Source of the DNA: Streptococcus parauberis NCFD 2020
GTDB taxonomy: Bacteria > Bacillota > Bacilli > Lactobacillales > Streptococcaceae
Assembly: GCF_000187935.1 (NCBI RefSeq)
Contig: NZ_AEUT02000001.1
Location: 1,426,001 to 1,490,000 of the forward strand
DNA length: 64,000 nucleotides
Direction: 5' to 3'
Below, piece after piece: positions 14,880 to 23,737 of this stretch. A program made the position numbers and the translations under genes. The notes under the pieces were generated by a model, which did no database searches, had not been told where the DNA came from, and saw only the letters and a list, made by a program, of their open reading frames with translations. Within the stretch, counting starts at the first letter, position 1. Every line of letters begins with the position of its first letter.

Positions 14880-14966
14880 TATAGTGAGCGGAAAATATTT
14901 TAGACCAAAGTTAAAATATTAGACATGGAATTCTTTCGGAATTCGCTGCCGTCCTTCACCACTATA
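14880..14966. repeat. Possible MITE-like element
   Basis: An 87-bp unit bounded by TATAGTG (14,880) and CACTATA (14,966), containing an inner inverted repeat AATATTTTA / TAAAATATT and two GGAATTC boxes. No coding potential. Whether other copies exist in the genome cannot be judged here. Confidence 0.35.
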
Positions 14967-14974
14967 GAAAAATA

Positions 14975-15014
14975 TCACAAAACGAAGACAAAAAGCTCTG
15001 CTTTCGTTTTGTGA
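14975..15014 (-). terminator. corA terminator
   Basis: Twelve-base stem TCACAAAACGAA / TTCGTTTTGTGA directly after the corA stop, followed on the minus strand by a TATTTTTCT tail. Confidence 0.75.
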
Positions 15015-15032
15015 CCCCTATTAAAATTTTAC

Positions 15033-15947
15033 TCATTTTTTTCGATATTTCATCATGACTCTTAAAATTAATGCCATCACAAACCAAAGAACGACTGAAA
15101 TGAGAATAACCATGACCCAACCAATCGGATTGTGGGTCAATCCTCTTGGAAGTGGAACATTAATCCCAAAGAAACCAGTTACAATACTTGGAATGGTTAG
15201 AAGGATTGACAATAAGGTCAAGATTTTCATCGTATCATTTAACTCATTGTTTAAGACATTATTATAAGTACCTTCAAGCTGGTTCAAGACTTGAGCAGAT
15301 AATTGGGTCATTTCCAATAACTGCTTGGCCTCAATGATGGCATCATCTAACTCTTCTGCTTCAATATCAGTCAACTTCAGATGAGCACCCAAGCTCTTGA
15401 CTTGTTGAAGCAACAAAACGTTTTGCTTACTTGACGAAACCATATAGACTAAACCAGTCTCTAAATCTGACAACTCCAGTAATTCACGTTTACTAGTTCG
15501 TTCCCTTAACAATAGATTAAGTCGATTGCGCTCATGGTTCATCTTCTCAACAGTTGGAAAATAGTTCTTTGAAATGACATATAACATGGTAAATAGAAAT
15601 TTATAAAGACTTTGACCATCCGTTTTTTTCAAGAATGTCGCCATTTGATTGACAATGTAAGCACTGCGATCCTTATAAATCGTAATCAAACGATTTTGGT
15701 GAACATAAAAGGTAATGGGAACTGTTTGATAATAATGACCCTGTTTGGATACATCCAAAACATTATAAATTAAGAGAAGACTATGCTCGTCCTTATTGTA
15801 CTCTAAATGGGATAACTCATTTTTGTCAGAGGCATAAGTCAAAATCTCTTCATCAACTTGTAACTTATTTTTTAAAAAGAGGATATCCTCAGGGTTATCA
15901 GCATTTGCCATAACAACTGTAAATAAATCTTGTGTAACTTCTTTCAA
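15033..15947 (-). CDS. corA: CorA-family divalent cation transporter
   Basis: A 304-residue CorA-like channel for Mg2+ or a related divalent cation. The cytoplasmic funnel domain covers about residues 1-240 with long helices, and two membrane segments lie at about 245-265 and 278-298. The pore signature normally GMN reads GIN here (TGFFGINVPLP), a variant also seen in other Firmicute CorA-type proteins that may alter ion choice. The start is TTG with AAAGGAGAAAAAGC before it; no ATG fits. It stands alone between two terminators. Confidence 0.9.
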   Translation of the reverse strand: MKEVTQDLFTVVMANADNPEDILFLKNKLQVDEEILTYASDKNELSHLEYNKDEHSLLLIYNVLDVSKQGHYYQTVPITFYVHQNRLITIYKDRSAYIVNQMATFLKKTDGQSLYKFLFTMLYVISKNYFPTVEKMNHERNRLNLLLRERTSKRELLELSDLETGLVYMVSSSKQNVLLLQQVKSLGAHLKLTDIEAEELDDAIIEAKQLLEMTQLSAQVLNQLEGTYNNVLNNELNDTMKILTLLSILLTIPSIVTGFFGINVPLPRGLTHNPIGWVMVILISVVLWFVMALILRVMMKYRKK

Positions 15948-15987
15948 ATGCTTTTTCTCCTTTGAATTGGTAAAACCAGTATACCAA

Positions 15988-16011
15988 AAAAAGAGCTCAG
16001 AAGCTCTTTTT
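15988..16011 (-). terminator. brnQ terminator
   Basis: Nine-base stem AAAAAGAGC / GCTCTTTTT with a six-base loop right after the brnQ stop, followed by more T residues on the minus strand. Confidence 0.8.
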
Positions 16012-16016
16012 GATAA

Positions 16017-17375
16017 TTATGATAGTTCTTCATTAGCTTCCGCTTGGAAACGAGAAAGATTAAATGCTTGACCCAATTGCTTATCTGGCAGAATCAAAGC
16101 AATCACTAAACCAATCACTGTTGGCACCAACCAGCCCATTGACAGAGCATGGAAAGGAATAGCATTTACTATGTTTGATAAGAATTGTGATTTAATTAAA
16201 CCTGCTAAAACCTCTAGAAGTGAAACAAAGCTGACCAAACCAATAGTCACCGACATCCCTTTTTTAGATAAAGGCAACCATTTGTTGATTAAAATAATGA
16301 TGACCATTACAATCACAATTGGGTAAAGTAAGGTCAAAACAGGTACAGAGAATTGAATCACAGTATTCAAGCCTAAATTTGCAATCAAGAAGCCAATAAT
16401 CGTAAAGGCAACTGCAAATACTTTATAATTAGCAAATGAGAAATGCTTATCAAAAAACTCTGATACAGAGACAATTAAGCCAACAGTTGTTGTAAAACAA
16501 GTGAGCACAACCATCAAACTTAAAAAGATACGTCCAAAAGGACCAAATAAACTATATGAGGCTTGGGCTAAAACATATGCTCCTTTGTTAACATTTGGAT
16601 CAGCTAAAACATCAGCTGGTATATGGAATTTGTTACCTAGGAAGCCTAGTCCAATATATAAGATACTGAAGGCCAAACTGGTTACAATTCCAACTACCCA
16701 AATGGTTGATAAATATTCTTGTTTACTCTTAAAACCAAATTGTTTGAGGGTTTCAATTGCTACCAAACAGAAAGCGACAGAGGCTAAAGCGTCAAGTGTA
16801 TTATAACCAGCAAGGATTCCTGATCCAAATGCACTGGCTGTATAGGCCGCGTTAGCTACAGAACTCGTTTCATGACCATACTTCAGGGCACCTATTGTCA
16901 CTAATAAAAGAATTAATAAAGCAAAAAGGGGTGTTAAAATTTTACCGACACTATTAAGAATGTTGTTTGGTCGGAATGCCAAGGCAAATGCCGCCAAGAA
17001 ATAGATTAGGGTAAAGATGAAAAGGGCAAGTTGACTGTGTCCTACAAGCGGCGTTAGTCCAACTTCGAAAGAGACAGTTGCTGTTCTAGGAATGGCAAAT
17101 AGCGGGCCAATGGTTAAATAAAGTAAAACAAGGAATCCTAATGAAAACCATGGACTAAACTTTAAATCCATCTCATACTTGTAACCTCCATTTGTGAGGG
17201 TTCCGACAAGCAAGGTAATAATGGCAAGTCCTACTCCTGATAGACAGAATCCTAAAATTGCTGGCCAGAAATTGGTACCTGAATCAACACCTAAGGCAGG
17301 AGGGAAAATCAGGTTACCTGCTCCAAAAAATATTCCAAATAAAAGTAACCCTGTTAGAAAACCTTTTTTAACCAT
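16017..17375 (-). CDS. brnQ: Branched-chain amino acid:cation symporter
   Basis: A 452-residue BrnQ/LIVCS-family symporter importing Leu, Ile and Val with Na+ or H+. About twelve membrane segments are visible, and the N-terminus KKGFLTGLLLFGIFFGAGNL is the family signature. The open frame runs 52 codons further upstream, but that stretch contains the promoter -10 (TATAAT, 17,475-17,470) and is not hydrophobic, so translation from the ATG at 17,373-17,375 is preferred; its ribosome binding site is weak. A CodY-like box lies upstream. It works in parallel with the liv ABC system at 35,611-40,125. Confidence 0.92.
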   Translation of the reverse strand: MVKKGFLTGLLLFGIFFGAGNLIFPPALGVDSGTNFWPAILGFCLSGVGLAIITLLVGTLTNGGYKYEMDLKFSPWFSLGFLVLLYLTIGPLFAIPRTATVSFEVGLTPLVGHSQLALFIFTLIYFLAAFALAFRPNNILNSVGKILTPLFALLILLLVTIGALKYGHETSSVANAAYTASAFGSGILAGYNTLDALASVAFCLVAIETLKQFGFKSKQEYLSTIWVVGIVTSLAFSILYIGLGFLGNKFHIPADVLADPNVNKGAYVLAQASYSLFGPFGRIFLSLMVVLTCFTTTVGLIVSVSEFFDKHFSFANYKVFAVAFTIIGFLIANLGLNTVIQFSVPVLTLLYPIVIVMVIIILINKWLPLSKKGMSVTIGLVSFVSLLEVLAGLIKSQFLSNIVNAIPFHALSMGWLVPTVIGLVIALILPDKQLGQAFNLSRFQAEANEELS

Positions 17376-17469
17376 AAAACACCAGTTATGTAAACCTTTG
17401 CTTACACCTTTCTTTTTCGTTTCATCCATAATAGCGGACAAATGTCCTAAAATGAATAGATTGTTATCT

Positions 17470-17524
17470 ATTATAACAGAAATTTTTGAATAATCTAGTC
17501 TTTTTTCGAAATTTTCTAACAATT
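17470..17524 (-). promoter_or_regulatory. brnQ promoter with CodY-like box
   Basis: An extended -10 (TGTTATAAT) ends at 17,470. AATTTTCTAACAATT at 17,510-17,524 matches the CodY consensus AATTTTCWGAAAATT at 13 of 15 positions and sits just upstream of the -35 position. CodY control of brnQ by branched-chain amino acids is known in lactic streptococci and relatives. Confidence 0.55.
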
Positions 17525-17537
17525 CAAACATTTAATA

Positions 17538-17565
17538 AAGAGTTACTGCAACTACAGTAACTCTT
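17538..17565 (-). terminator. metG terminator
   Basis: An 11-base perfect stem AAGAGTTACTG / CAGTAACTCTT with a six-base loop, immediately after the metG stop. Confidence 0.75.
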
Positions 17566-17573
17566 ATCATTTT

Positions 17574-19580
17574 TTAACCAATAACTGAACCATTTGGAAC
17601 TGAATAATCAACCGTTAGGACTGACAATTGACCATCAAATTCAGCAGATAAAATCATCCCTTGACTGACATATTTTTTCATCATTTTACGTGGTTTTAGA
17701 TTCGCGACGATCTGCAATTTCTTGCCAACTAACTCTTGTTCGTTGGGATAGAACTTAGCAATTCCTGACAGGATTTGACGATCTTCACCATCTCCGGCAT
17801 CAAGTCTAAAGCGCAGCAATTTATCAGAGCCTTCGACCTTAGAAACTTCTTTTACTTCGGCAACACGGATTTCGACTGCATCAAAGGTCTCAAATTTAAT
17901 CTCTTCTTTTTCTGATTTTAGCTCAACTTCTTCAGGAATCCACTCTTTTTCCTGTGTAGAATTGGCGGGGCTAGCTTCCATCTGTTTCTTGATAAAGGCG
18001 ATTTCTTCTTCCATATCTAAACGTGGGAAAATAGGTTGCCCTTTTGTAATAACTTGAATATTTTCAGGCATATTAGCGAGGGTTAAATTTTCTAGGTCAA
18101 AGTCTATCGACAAACCAAGCTGAGTCATGATTGCATTTGACGTTTCTATCATAAATGGTTGGATTAAGTGGGCAACCACACGCAAGCTAGCTGCTAAATG
18201 AGCCATTACTGAGGCTAGTTGTTCTTTATCACCATCTTCTTTGGCAAGAACCCATGGAGCTGTCTCATCAATATATTTATTTGCACGTGAAATGATTGAC
18301 CAAACGGCATCAAGTGCACGTGGATAATCAACTGCATCCATTTGTTTATGGTAATCAGCAATTTTTTCTTCAACTAGATAAGCTAAGTCAAGGTCAAACT
18401 CTGTTACATTTTCTACATAGGAAGGAACTTGTCCACCAAAATATTTGTTAATCATGGCAATTGTACGATTCAAGAGATTTCCTAAATCGTTAGCAAGTTC
18501 ATAATTGATACGGCCTACATAGTCCTCTGGAGTGAATGTTCCATCAGATCCAACCGGTAAACTTCTCATCAGATAATAACGTAATGGATCCAAACCAAAA
18601 CGTTCAACTAGCATTTCAGGGTAAACGACATTGCCTTTTGACTTAGACATTTTGCCATCTTTCATGACAAACCAGCCATGAGCAATCAATCTTTCTGGTA
18701 AAGGCATATCTAACATCATCAACAAAATTGGCCAGTAAATAGAATGGAATCGTAAAATGTCCTTACCAACCATATGGAAGACTGTGCCATTCCAGAATTT
18801 ATCAAAGTTAGCATGATTTTCTTGACCGTAACCAAGTGCAGTAGCATAGTTAAGGAGGGCATCAATCCAAACATAAACAACATGTTTAGGATTTGAAGGA
18901 ACTTGCACACCCCATGTAAATGTCGTACGAGAAACAGCCAAATCTTCTAAACCCGGCTCAATAAAGTTCTTCAACATTTCATTCATCCGACCGTCTGGTT
19001 GGATGAATTCAGGATGTTCATTAAAGAATGCAACCAATCTGTCCGCATATTTTCCAAGACGGAGGAAATAAGATTCTTCTGAGACCCATTCAACTTCATG
19101 TCCAGATGGTGCAATACCACCAGTAACATTGCCTGATTCGTCACGGAAAACTTCCTCCAATTGGCTTTCAGTAAAGAACTCTTCATCTGAAACCGAATAC
19201 CAACCTGAATACTGACCTAAGTAGATATCATCTTGAGCTAATAATTTTTCAAAAACCGCAGCAACCACTTCTTCATGGTAGGAATCTGTTGTCCGGATAA
19301 ATTTGTCATAAGAAATGTCAAGTAAGCTCCAAAGTTCTTTTACCCCTTCAGCCATGCCATCAACATAAGCTTGTGGTGTAATGCCTGCTTCTTCAGCTTT
19401 GGTTTGAATTTTTTGGCCATGTTCATCAAGACCTGTAAGGTAAAAGACTTCATGGTTCATCAAACGTTTGTAGCGCGCTAAAACGTCACAGGCAATCGTA
19501 GTATAGGCAGAACCAATGTGTAATTTCCCAGATGGGTAGTAAATTGGGGTTGTAATGTAAAATGGTTTTTTATCAGTCAT
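17574..19580 (-). CDS. metG: Methionyl-tRNA synthetase
   Basis: Charges tRNA-Met with methionine. The 668-residue protein has the class I HIGH-type motif ([10 protein letters not shown], near residue 17), the KMSKS loop (GKMSKSKGN, near 305), an anticodon-binding helical domain and a C-terminal tRNA-binding OB domain (from about 565, [14 protein letters not shown]) that dimerises the enzyme. The ATG at 19,578-19,580 is preceded by GAAAGGAAATCAA; an upstream TTG in the same frame overlaps that site. An extended -10 (TGCTATAAT) lies near 19,660. Single gene between terminators. Confidence 0.97.
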   Translation of the reverse strand: MTDKKPFYITTPIYYPSGKLHIGSAYTTIACDVLARYKRLMNHEVFYLTGLDEHGQKIQTKAEEAGITPQAYVDGMAEGVKELWSLLDISYDKFIRTTDSYHEEVVAAVFEKLLAQDDIYLGQYSGWYSVSDEEFFTESQLEEVFRDESGNVTGGIAPSGHEVEWVSEESYFLRLGKYADRLVAFFNEHPEFIQPDGRMNEMLKNFIEPGLEDLAVSRTTFTWGVQVPSNPKHVVYVWIDALLNYATALGYGQENHANFDKFWNGTVFHMVGKDILRFHSIYWPILLMMLDMPLPERLIAHGWFVMKDGKMSKSKGNVVYPEMLVERFGLDPLRYYLMRSLPVGSDGTFTPEDYVGRINYELANDLGNLLNRTIAMINKYFGGQVPSYVENVTEFDLDLAYLVEEKIADYHKQMDAVDYPRALDAVWSIISRANKYIDETAPWVLAKEDGDKEQLASVMAHLAASLRVVAHLIQPFMIETSNAIMTQLGLSIDFDLENLTLANMPENIQVITKGQPIFPRLDMEEEIAFIKKQMEASPANSTQEKEWIPEEVELKSEKEEIKFETFDAVEIRVAEVKEVSKVEGSDKLLRFRLDAGDGEDRQILSGIAKFYPNEQELVGKKLQIVANLKPRKMMKKYVSQGMILSAEFDGQLSVLTVDYSVPNGSVIG

Positions 19581-19686
19581 TTGATTTCCTTTCAAGGCTA
19601 ATGAAACCTTATCAATTTCTTCTCTAACTGGCTGTCATGACCTTTTTAAGAGATATTATTTATTATAGCATATTGTCGGCATCAAA

Positions 19687-19714
19687 AAAACCGCTTATTC
19701 TTCAGAATAAGACG
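19687..19714 (-). terminator. Terminator overlapping the YoaK-family stop codon
   Basis: CCGTCTTATTC and GAATAAGCGG form a stem that includes the stop codon, followed by T7 on the minus strand. Confidence 0.75.
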
Positions 19715-20414
19715 GCATAAAAGGTTTAATTTTACTTTGAATATGGTAATACTCTTTTCCTAGGATATAATTGACATAACTTAGGGGAATCAGGACAAGC
19801 CATAAAGACCATTCCCCCCATTTTAAGGATAAGAGGGAAGCAGCTAAAGCGCCAATGATAAAGGTTAGAATAACAAAGGCTGTATTTCTGCCAATAATAA
19901 TCATGTCCTTATTTTTTTCATAAAGACCCTTGGTTAACTGATAAGCTGCATTTTTGACATTACCGGTCATCATGACATTGGCATAAGTGGCTCCCCGCAG
20001 TGATTTAAACGTATCTACTTGAATAGATGCAAAGAAAGCAAGACCCGAAACAGTTACAAAGGCTGGTAAGAAAGGTGTCAGAATACAAGTCACCAAAGCA
20101 ATGACCGTTAAGACAAAACTTGAAAAGAGATACCAATGAATGGCATGCTTATTTGCCCATCGGTGCATAAAATAGGTAAAGGATTGTCCTAACATAAAAA
20201 CAATAATGGGTAAAAGAAAATCTAAGGCCCGATAGTATTGCCCTTGTGCCAAACTCATGGCTAAAGATGCCACATTACCGGATTGAATCCCGGCAAAGCG
20301 CTGCCCCTGGGTCATAAAAGTAAAGGCATTAATATAACCCGAAATAAAGGTCAAAGTGATGGCGCATCGTAATGCTTCATGAATATAGTATCTTTGTTTT
20401 TTGCGTTTTGACAT
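19695..20414 (-). CDS. YoaK-family (DUF1275) membrane protein
   Basis: A 239-residue integral membrane protein with about six or seven spans. The N-terminal FISGYINAFTFMTQGQRFAG and SGNVASLAMSLAQGQ motifs identify the DUF1275/YoaK family, whose transport role is not settled. GAGGAAGGAATTC precedes the ATG. It is a single gene; tRNA-Ser lies just upstream and the terminator sits on its own stop codon. Confidence 0.85.
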   Translation of the reverse strand: MSKRKKQRYYIHEALRCAITLTFISGYINAFTFMTQGQRFAGIQSGNVASLAMSLAQGQYYRALDFLLPIIVFMLGQSFTYFMHRWANKHAIHWYLFSSFVLTVIALVTCILTPFLPAFVTVSGLAFFASIQVDTFKSLRGATYANVMMTGNVKNAAYQLTKGLYEKNKDMIIIGRNTAFVILTFIIGALAASLLSLKWGEWSLWLVLIPLSYVNYILGKEYYHIQSKIKPFMPSYSEE

Positions 20415-20477
20415 GAATTCCTTCCTCTAAAGAACACGAAAAAAATACTGATCACCAGTATTTTATTGACTTATTAA

Positions 20478-20566
20478 GGAGGATGTGGGATTCGAACCCA
20501 CGCACGCTTTTACACGCCTGACGGTTTTCAAGACCGTTCCCTTCAGCCGGACTTGGGTAATCCTCC
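20478..20566 (-). tRNA. tRNA-Ser (anticodon UGA)
   Basis: An 89-nt class II tRNA on the minus strand. The acceptor arms GGAGGAT and ATCCTCC pair, the anticodon loop reads CTTGAAA with anticodon TGA, a long variable arm follows (GGCGTGTAAAAGCGTGC region) and the T loop GGTTCGAATCC is standard. The 3' CCA is not encoded. It reads UCA and related serine codons. Confidence 0.96.
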
Positions 20567-20933
20567 AAAAACTAATAATAGTATAGCACAGGAAGAACCT
20601 ATTAACAATAGTCAAGGGAGAAAAAAGGAATGAAATCTGAAATTTGAATCTTGCTAACTAAATGGTAAAAAATCCCATCATCTTAATGAATCAATCATAT
20701 TCCATTGTAATTGGTACAAGAGCAAATTACTAGCAAATGGCATTTCTAAATCTTAACCCCCTCGCTTTTTTGTTTTCAAGCTCGGGCAGAAATCATCCAC
20801 TGGATAATTTCTCTCTCAAGATTTACGACCCTTGCTCTAATGCTTTTCGAAACTTTTGGCCCTAGAAAAAAGCCAGAAACATTAGTTTCTGGCTTTTGGG
20901 AGAATATTAGATCAGGTTTAAAGTTTCTATTTC
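20567..20933. other. Intergenic region with hairpins
   Basis: No gene supported. It holds a near-perfect hairpin AGAAATCATCC / GGATAATTTCT (20,788-20,812, one mismatch) of unknown role and the terminator at 20,868-20,897. The promoter of the tRNA is expected here, but none was clear. Confidence 0.5.
20868..20897. terminator. Bidirectional terminator
   Basis: A 13-base perfect stem AAAAGCCAGAAAC / GTTTCTGGCTTTT with a four-base loop, serving the membrane protein gene at 20,934. Confidence 0.85.
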
Positions 20934-22604
20934 TTAGGGTGTAGTACTTGTTGCTGAACTACTACTTTCAATAGTAATATTTTGCAGGTAATTATCCTGG
21001 CCTAATTGACCTTTGAAGTGATCACCTGCTTTAATAAATGGTAACTGATCTGGGGTATCCTTGCTGGCTTTGATTTTGTAGACTTTTCCTTCAGAGAATA
21101 AGTAATAAACAGTATTGCCAGCTATCATTTGACTAGCTACTTGATCAACCTGTCCTGAAACGATTTTGACTTTCTTACCGCTATCAGCTTGTGACGATAA
21201 GCCACTCGTGTCACGGTCAGTAAACTGAGCAATCAAGGTTTCAATATCATTGTTGACCGTCACTTGTTGATAGTCTTCGGCATCAACTAAAGCATAAGAT
21301 TTAATCAAACCTGCATCATCTTTCAAGGAAACCAGGTAGAAAGCTTTATCATTTAACTTAACCAAAACTGGCGCAGTCGCCTGATAACCCTTCTCTTGGA
21401 CTTCGCCTTCGGCGGATCGCATAGCTGAGCTCTCAGTAGCTGAAGAAAGCTTGTAATTAGTGACCTCTCGAGTGCGCATATTGACTAAAATAAAGCCAAG
21501 GTTTGACGAATCAGCCGTCGCTGAGGTAATACCTGTATAAAGATAAAGGTCTGAACCAATGGTCAAGTAATTGTAATTATCAGTGGTTTTCTTAACACCT
21601 GACTGGCTAAAGACAGTGTTCCAATAACCATTTTGATAAGTATAATGATCATTTACCCTTTCCAAAACATTAGAGGCTGAATAAACACGGTCAACCCATT
21701 TTGGAATAGCCTTTAAGCTATACTGTTTAGTTTTACCCGTCACGGCATCTAACAAAATGGCACCACTTGGGTCTGGTGAAGACAAGCCAAATCTTGGTTT
21801 GTAAGTGGTGGCAACATAGTAGGGATTGCCTTGGTCATCCACTTCAAAGGAAGGGTCACCAAAAATGGTAAAAAGATGGGTAAAACGTAAATGACGTAAG
21901 GTGTCTCGGAAGAGATATTCTGAACTTGAATATTTCATTGCCTTTTGCAAGCGAACCAATTGTGCTTTACCGGTGGTTTGATTGACTTTAACATAGTAAT
22001 CAATTCCCTCTTGACGGTTAGTCGCCCACTTCCAAAAGCTCTTGTATTCCAGTGGGGAAACCCGATAAGGTTGCTTCCCAATGGTTATTTGCCGGTATTC
22101 TTTGGAAATGCCAAATTGAGACACCTTATCAATTGTTCCAAGGTAGGTATCGCCTATCTTCTCCGCTGATTCTCGGTCCAACAAAGCCAAGGTAGAAATA
22201 TTGCTTTCAGGGAAATCTTTCTTGAAATCTGCACTCTTAACGCTGATCACGCCAGCATAAGCCTTAGCCCGAAAAAGCCTAGTGTTGAAGAATGACAGAA
22301 GTCCTAATGCAAGAGCAATTACTAGAATTGCCGTCGTAAGCCAGCGATTGACTCCGGAAAAGAGATTAAAACTTTTGGTTACATCTTTAACTTTTCCTTT
22401 ACTTTTTGTGGTGGTAAAAATACCTGCAATACCATCCGAAAGGGAATTCAGATAGATATTGACTATCAGCACAACTAGCAGGAAGATTACAAATAACCAA
22501 AAGTCACCACTCCAAATGTTTAATGGCGGCAGATTGGTCCAGTAATAAGAGGCAATGACTAGCAGGGAAATCAGGCCTGCTAAAGCCTGTATCTTTCTTT
22601 TCAT
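20934..22604 (-). CDS. Membrane-anchored protein with large extracellular domain
   Basis: A 556-residue protein with three N-terminal hydrophobic segments (about 7-25, 33-52, 91-110) followed by about 440 polar, mostly beta-predicted residues that should lie outside the membrane, ending in a Ser/Thr-rich tail. The outer part contains repeated short strands such as PYRVSPLEYKSFWKW and YLTIGSDLYLYTG. No catalytic motif or family recognised. AAAAGGTTAGCTT precedes the ATG. It is probably a surface or envelope protein. Confidence 0.7.
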   Translation of the reverse strand: MKRKIQALAGLISLLVIASYYWTNLPPLNIWSGDFWLFVIFLLVVLIVNIYLNSLSDGIAGIFTTTKSKGKVKDVTKSFNLFSGVNRWLTTAILVIALALGLLSFFNTRLFRAKAYAGVISVKSADFKKDFPESNISTLALLDRESAEKIGDTYLGTIDKVSQFGISKEYRQITIGKQPYRVSPLEYKSFWKWATNRQEGIDYYVKVNQTTGKAQLVRLQKAMKYSSSEYLFRDTLRHLRFTHLFTIFGDPSFEVDDQGNPYYVATTYKPRFGLSSPDPSGAILLDAVTGKTKQYSLKAIPKWVDRVYSASNVLERVNDHYTYQNGYWNTVFSQSGVKKTTDNYNYLTIGSDLYLYTGITSATADSSNLGFILVNMRTREVTNYKLSSATESSAMRSAEGEVQEKGYQATAPVLVKLNDKAFYLVSLKDDAGLIKSYALVDAEDYQQVTVNNDIETLIAQFTDRDTSGLSSQADSGKKVKIVSGQVDQVASQMIAGNTVYYLFSEGKVYKIKASKDTPDQLPFIKAGDHFKGQLGQDNYLQNITIESSSSATSTTP

Positions 22605-22663
22605 AAGCTAACCTTTTCTAAAATGTATTATCCTCTATTATAGCACATTATGAAAGGGATTTC

Positions 22664-23296
22664 TCAATTACCATTTTTATAAAGCCGATAAGAATAAATA
22701 ATAGGCACAACAAACATGAGGGTTAAAGTGATTCCAAAAACAAAACCGTTGGCAATATTTAAGAGACCTAGGATAAAAAGTAATAAGCCACCAATAACCC
22801 AAACTTTTCCAGCCATACGATGTGTTTTATTCCAGTTGTTTTCATTATTTAAGGTCCAAGGAACTCTGATGCCGACAGTATAGTTTTGACGAATTTTTGG
22901 TAAATAGTTGCCCAAAACCAAGAAAAGGGGACCCATGAAGACGTTGACGTTTAAAGTCATACTATGGTCAGGGCCAACGGCTGCTAAAAAGATCATGGAC
23001 TGTACAATGATTGAAATAACTGGGATAATCCAATAAACCAAGGCAGCCATCTTACCAAGACGAGCCGATTTAGGGTCTCTGGAAACCATCCAAACCACAA
23101 TGAGATGAATCGCTAACAAAAATAAGGGTAAGAAAAAAACAGCAAATGATTTACTTGAATAATCATTAACTTTGCCAGAAAAGTCAAAGTGCGTTGGTAC
23201 TTGATCAGGCAATTGCTTCCATAAGAGTAAGCCAATCACAATGGGGAAAATCACAACCAGACTAGTTATTAACAAACGTTTTTTATTAATTGTCAT
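22664..23296 (-). CDS. sdpI: SdpI-family membrane protein
   Basis: A 210-residue membrane protein with about six spans and the N-terminal DUF1648-type motif (WKQLPDQVPTHFDFSGKVN) of SdpI. In Bacillus subtilis SdpI gives immunity to the SdpC killing factor and sequesters the repressor SdpR. No sdpABC toxin genes are seen here, so it may respond to other membrane-active peptides. It overlaps the sdpR-like gene by 11 bp, so the pair is co-translated. Confidence 0.85.
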   Translation of the reverse strand: MTINKKRLLITSLVVIFPIVIGLLLWKQLPDQVPTHFDFSGKVNDYSSKSFAVFFLPLFLLAIHLIVVWMVSRDPKSARLGKMAALVYWIIPVISIIVQSMIFLAAVGPDHSMTLNVNVFMGPLFLVLGNYLPKIRQNYTVGIRVPWTLNNENNWNKTHRMAGKVWVIGGLLLFILGLLNIANGFVFGITLTLMFVVPIIYSYRLYKNGN

Positions 23297-23564
23297 TTTT
23301 CTTATCTCCTTTTAAATCTGATAACCAGACCATAACGTCCTCCAAGACTGAGGTGTTAATCTCATAATAAATAAAATTTTTAACCTTATTCTCTTCGATC
23401 AAATTAGCTTTTTTCAAGATGTTCAAATGGTAGGAAACCGAAGCTTGTGCCAAATCAAATTGCTTGGCAATGTCGCCGGCTGACCACTCCCCATCTTTTA
23501 ATAGATTGAGAATTTCCCGGCGGACCGGATCAGATAAAGCCTTAAATGTTTCTGCGAAGCCCAT
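23286..23564 (-). CDS. sdpR: ArsR-family autorepressor, SdpR-like
   Basis: A 92-residue winged-helix regulator (LSDPVRREILNLLKDGEWSAGD, then LAQASVSYHLNILKKANLI). No cysteine metal-sensing motif is present, which fits SdpR rather than a metal sensor. It precedes sdpI in one operon. Two near-identical 24-bp palindromes around its promoter are its likely operators. AGAAGGAGGTTGGCCA before the ATG is a very strong ribosome binding site. Confidence 0.87.
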   Translation of the reverse strand: MGFAETFKALSDPVRREILNLLKDGEWSAGDIAKQFDLAQASVSYHLNILKKANLIEENKVKNFIYYEINTSVLEDVMVWLSDLKGDKKNDN

Positions 23565-23578
23565 TGGCCAACCTCCTT

Positions 23579-23657
23579 CTATTTCGAAATATTTCTAAAT
23601 AGATTATAGCACTCCCAAACTAAAATGCAAGAGCTATTTCGAAAAAATTCAAAATAG
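23579..23657 (-). promoter_or_regulatory. sdpRI promoter with twin operators
   Basis: On the minus strand TTGCAT (23,630-23,625), a 16-bp spacer and TATAAT (23,608-23,603). Operator 1 (23,579-23,602) starts CTATTTCGAAA and ends CTAAATAG; operator 2 (23,634-23,657) starts CTATTTCGAAA and ends CAAAATAG. The two share 20 of 24 positions and each is an inverted repeat with CTATTT / AAATAG arms. One covers the start site and the other lies upstream of the -35, 55 bp apart. Confidence 0.78.
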
Positions 23658-23737
23658 TTTTTCAAGTTGCGAAAATTCGCTTGAAAGGTGGTTTTTTGCT
23701 AGAATAGACTTATCTTAAAGACAGAAAGAGACTACTA

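Larger units (their letters stand above)
310..14900. mobile_element. Phage satellite (PICI/SaPI-like) with cargo, approximate borders
   Basis: Gene order is int (minus), repressor (minus), Cro-like, Rha-like, small genes, HTH, primase, helicase, iteron origin, small genes, ArpU-like regulator, then cargo. Integrase, a lambda-like switch and an autonomous replication module without any structural, packaging or lysis genes is the hallmark of a phage satellite rather than a prophage. Left border lies between the dut start (307) and the int stop (404). The right border is uncertain: it could fall anywhere from the end of the ArpU gene (11,418) to the corA terminator (14,975), and no convincing att direct repeat was found by eye. 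The cargo at 11,572-14,576 may belong to the satellite or to a separate islet. Confidence 0.75.
14577..15032. other. Right-edge non-coding region
   Basis: No gene supported. Contains the second cargo terminator (14,588-14,618), a minus-strand promoter and ribosome binding site leading to an 11-codon stub (ATG at 14,771-14,773), a bidirectional hairpin (14,833-14,871), a small inverted-repeat-bounded element (14,880-14,966) and the corA terminator. Confidence 0.55.

Noticed and set aside
308..14960. att direct repeat
   Set aside because: I compared the dut-int gap with the right-hand region by eye and found only promoter-like similarity (TATAATAG and AAGAAAAGG); this does not prove an att core.
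17376..17531. N-terminal extension of BrnQ
   Set aside because: The extra codons contain the promoter -10 box and a polar sequence not found in the family.
19596..19690. T-box or S-box riboswitch upstream of metG
   Set aside because: The leader is short and shows no T-box sequence or specifier stem.
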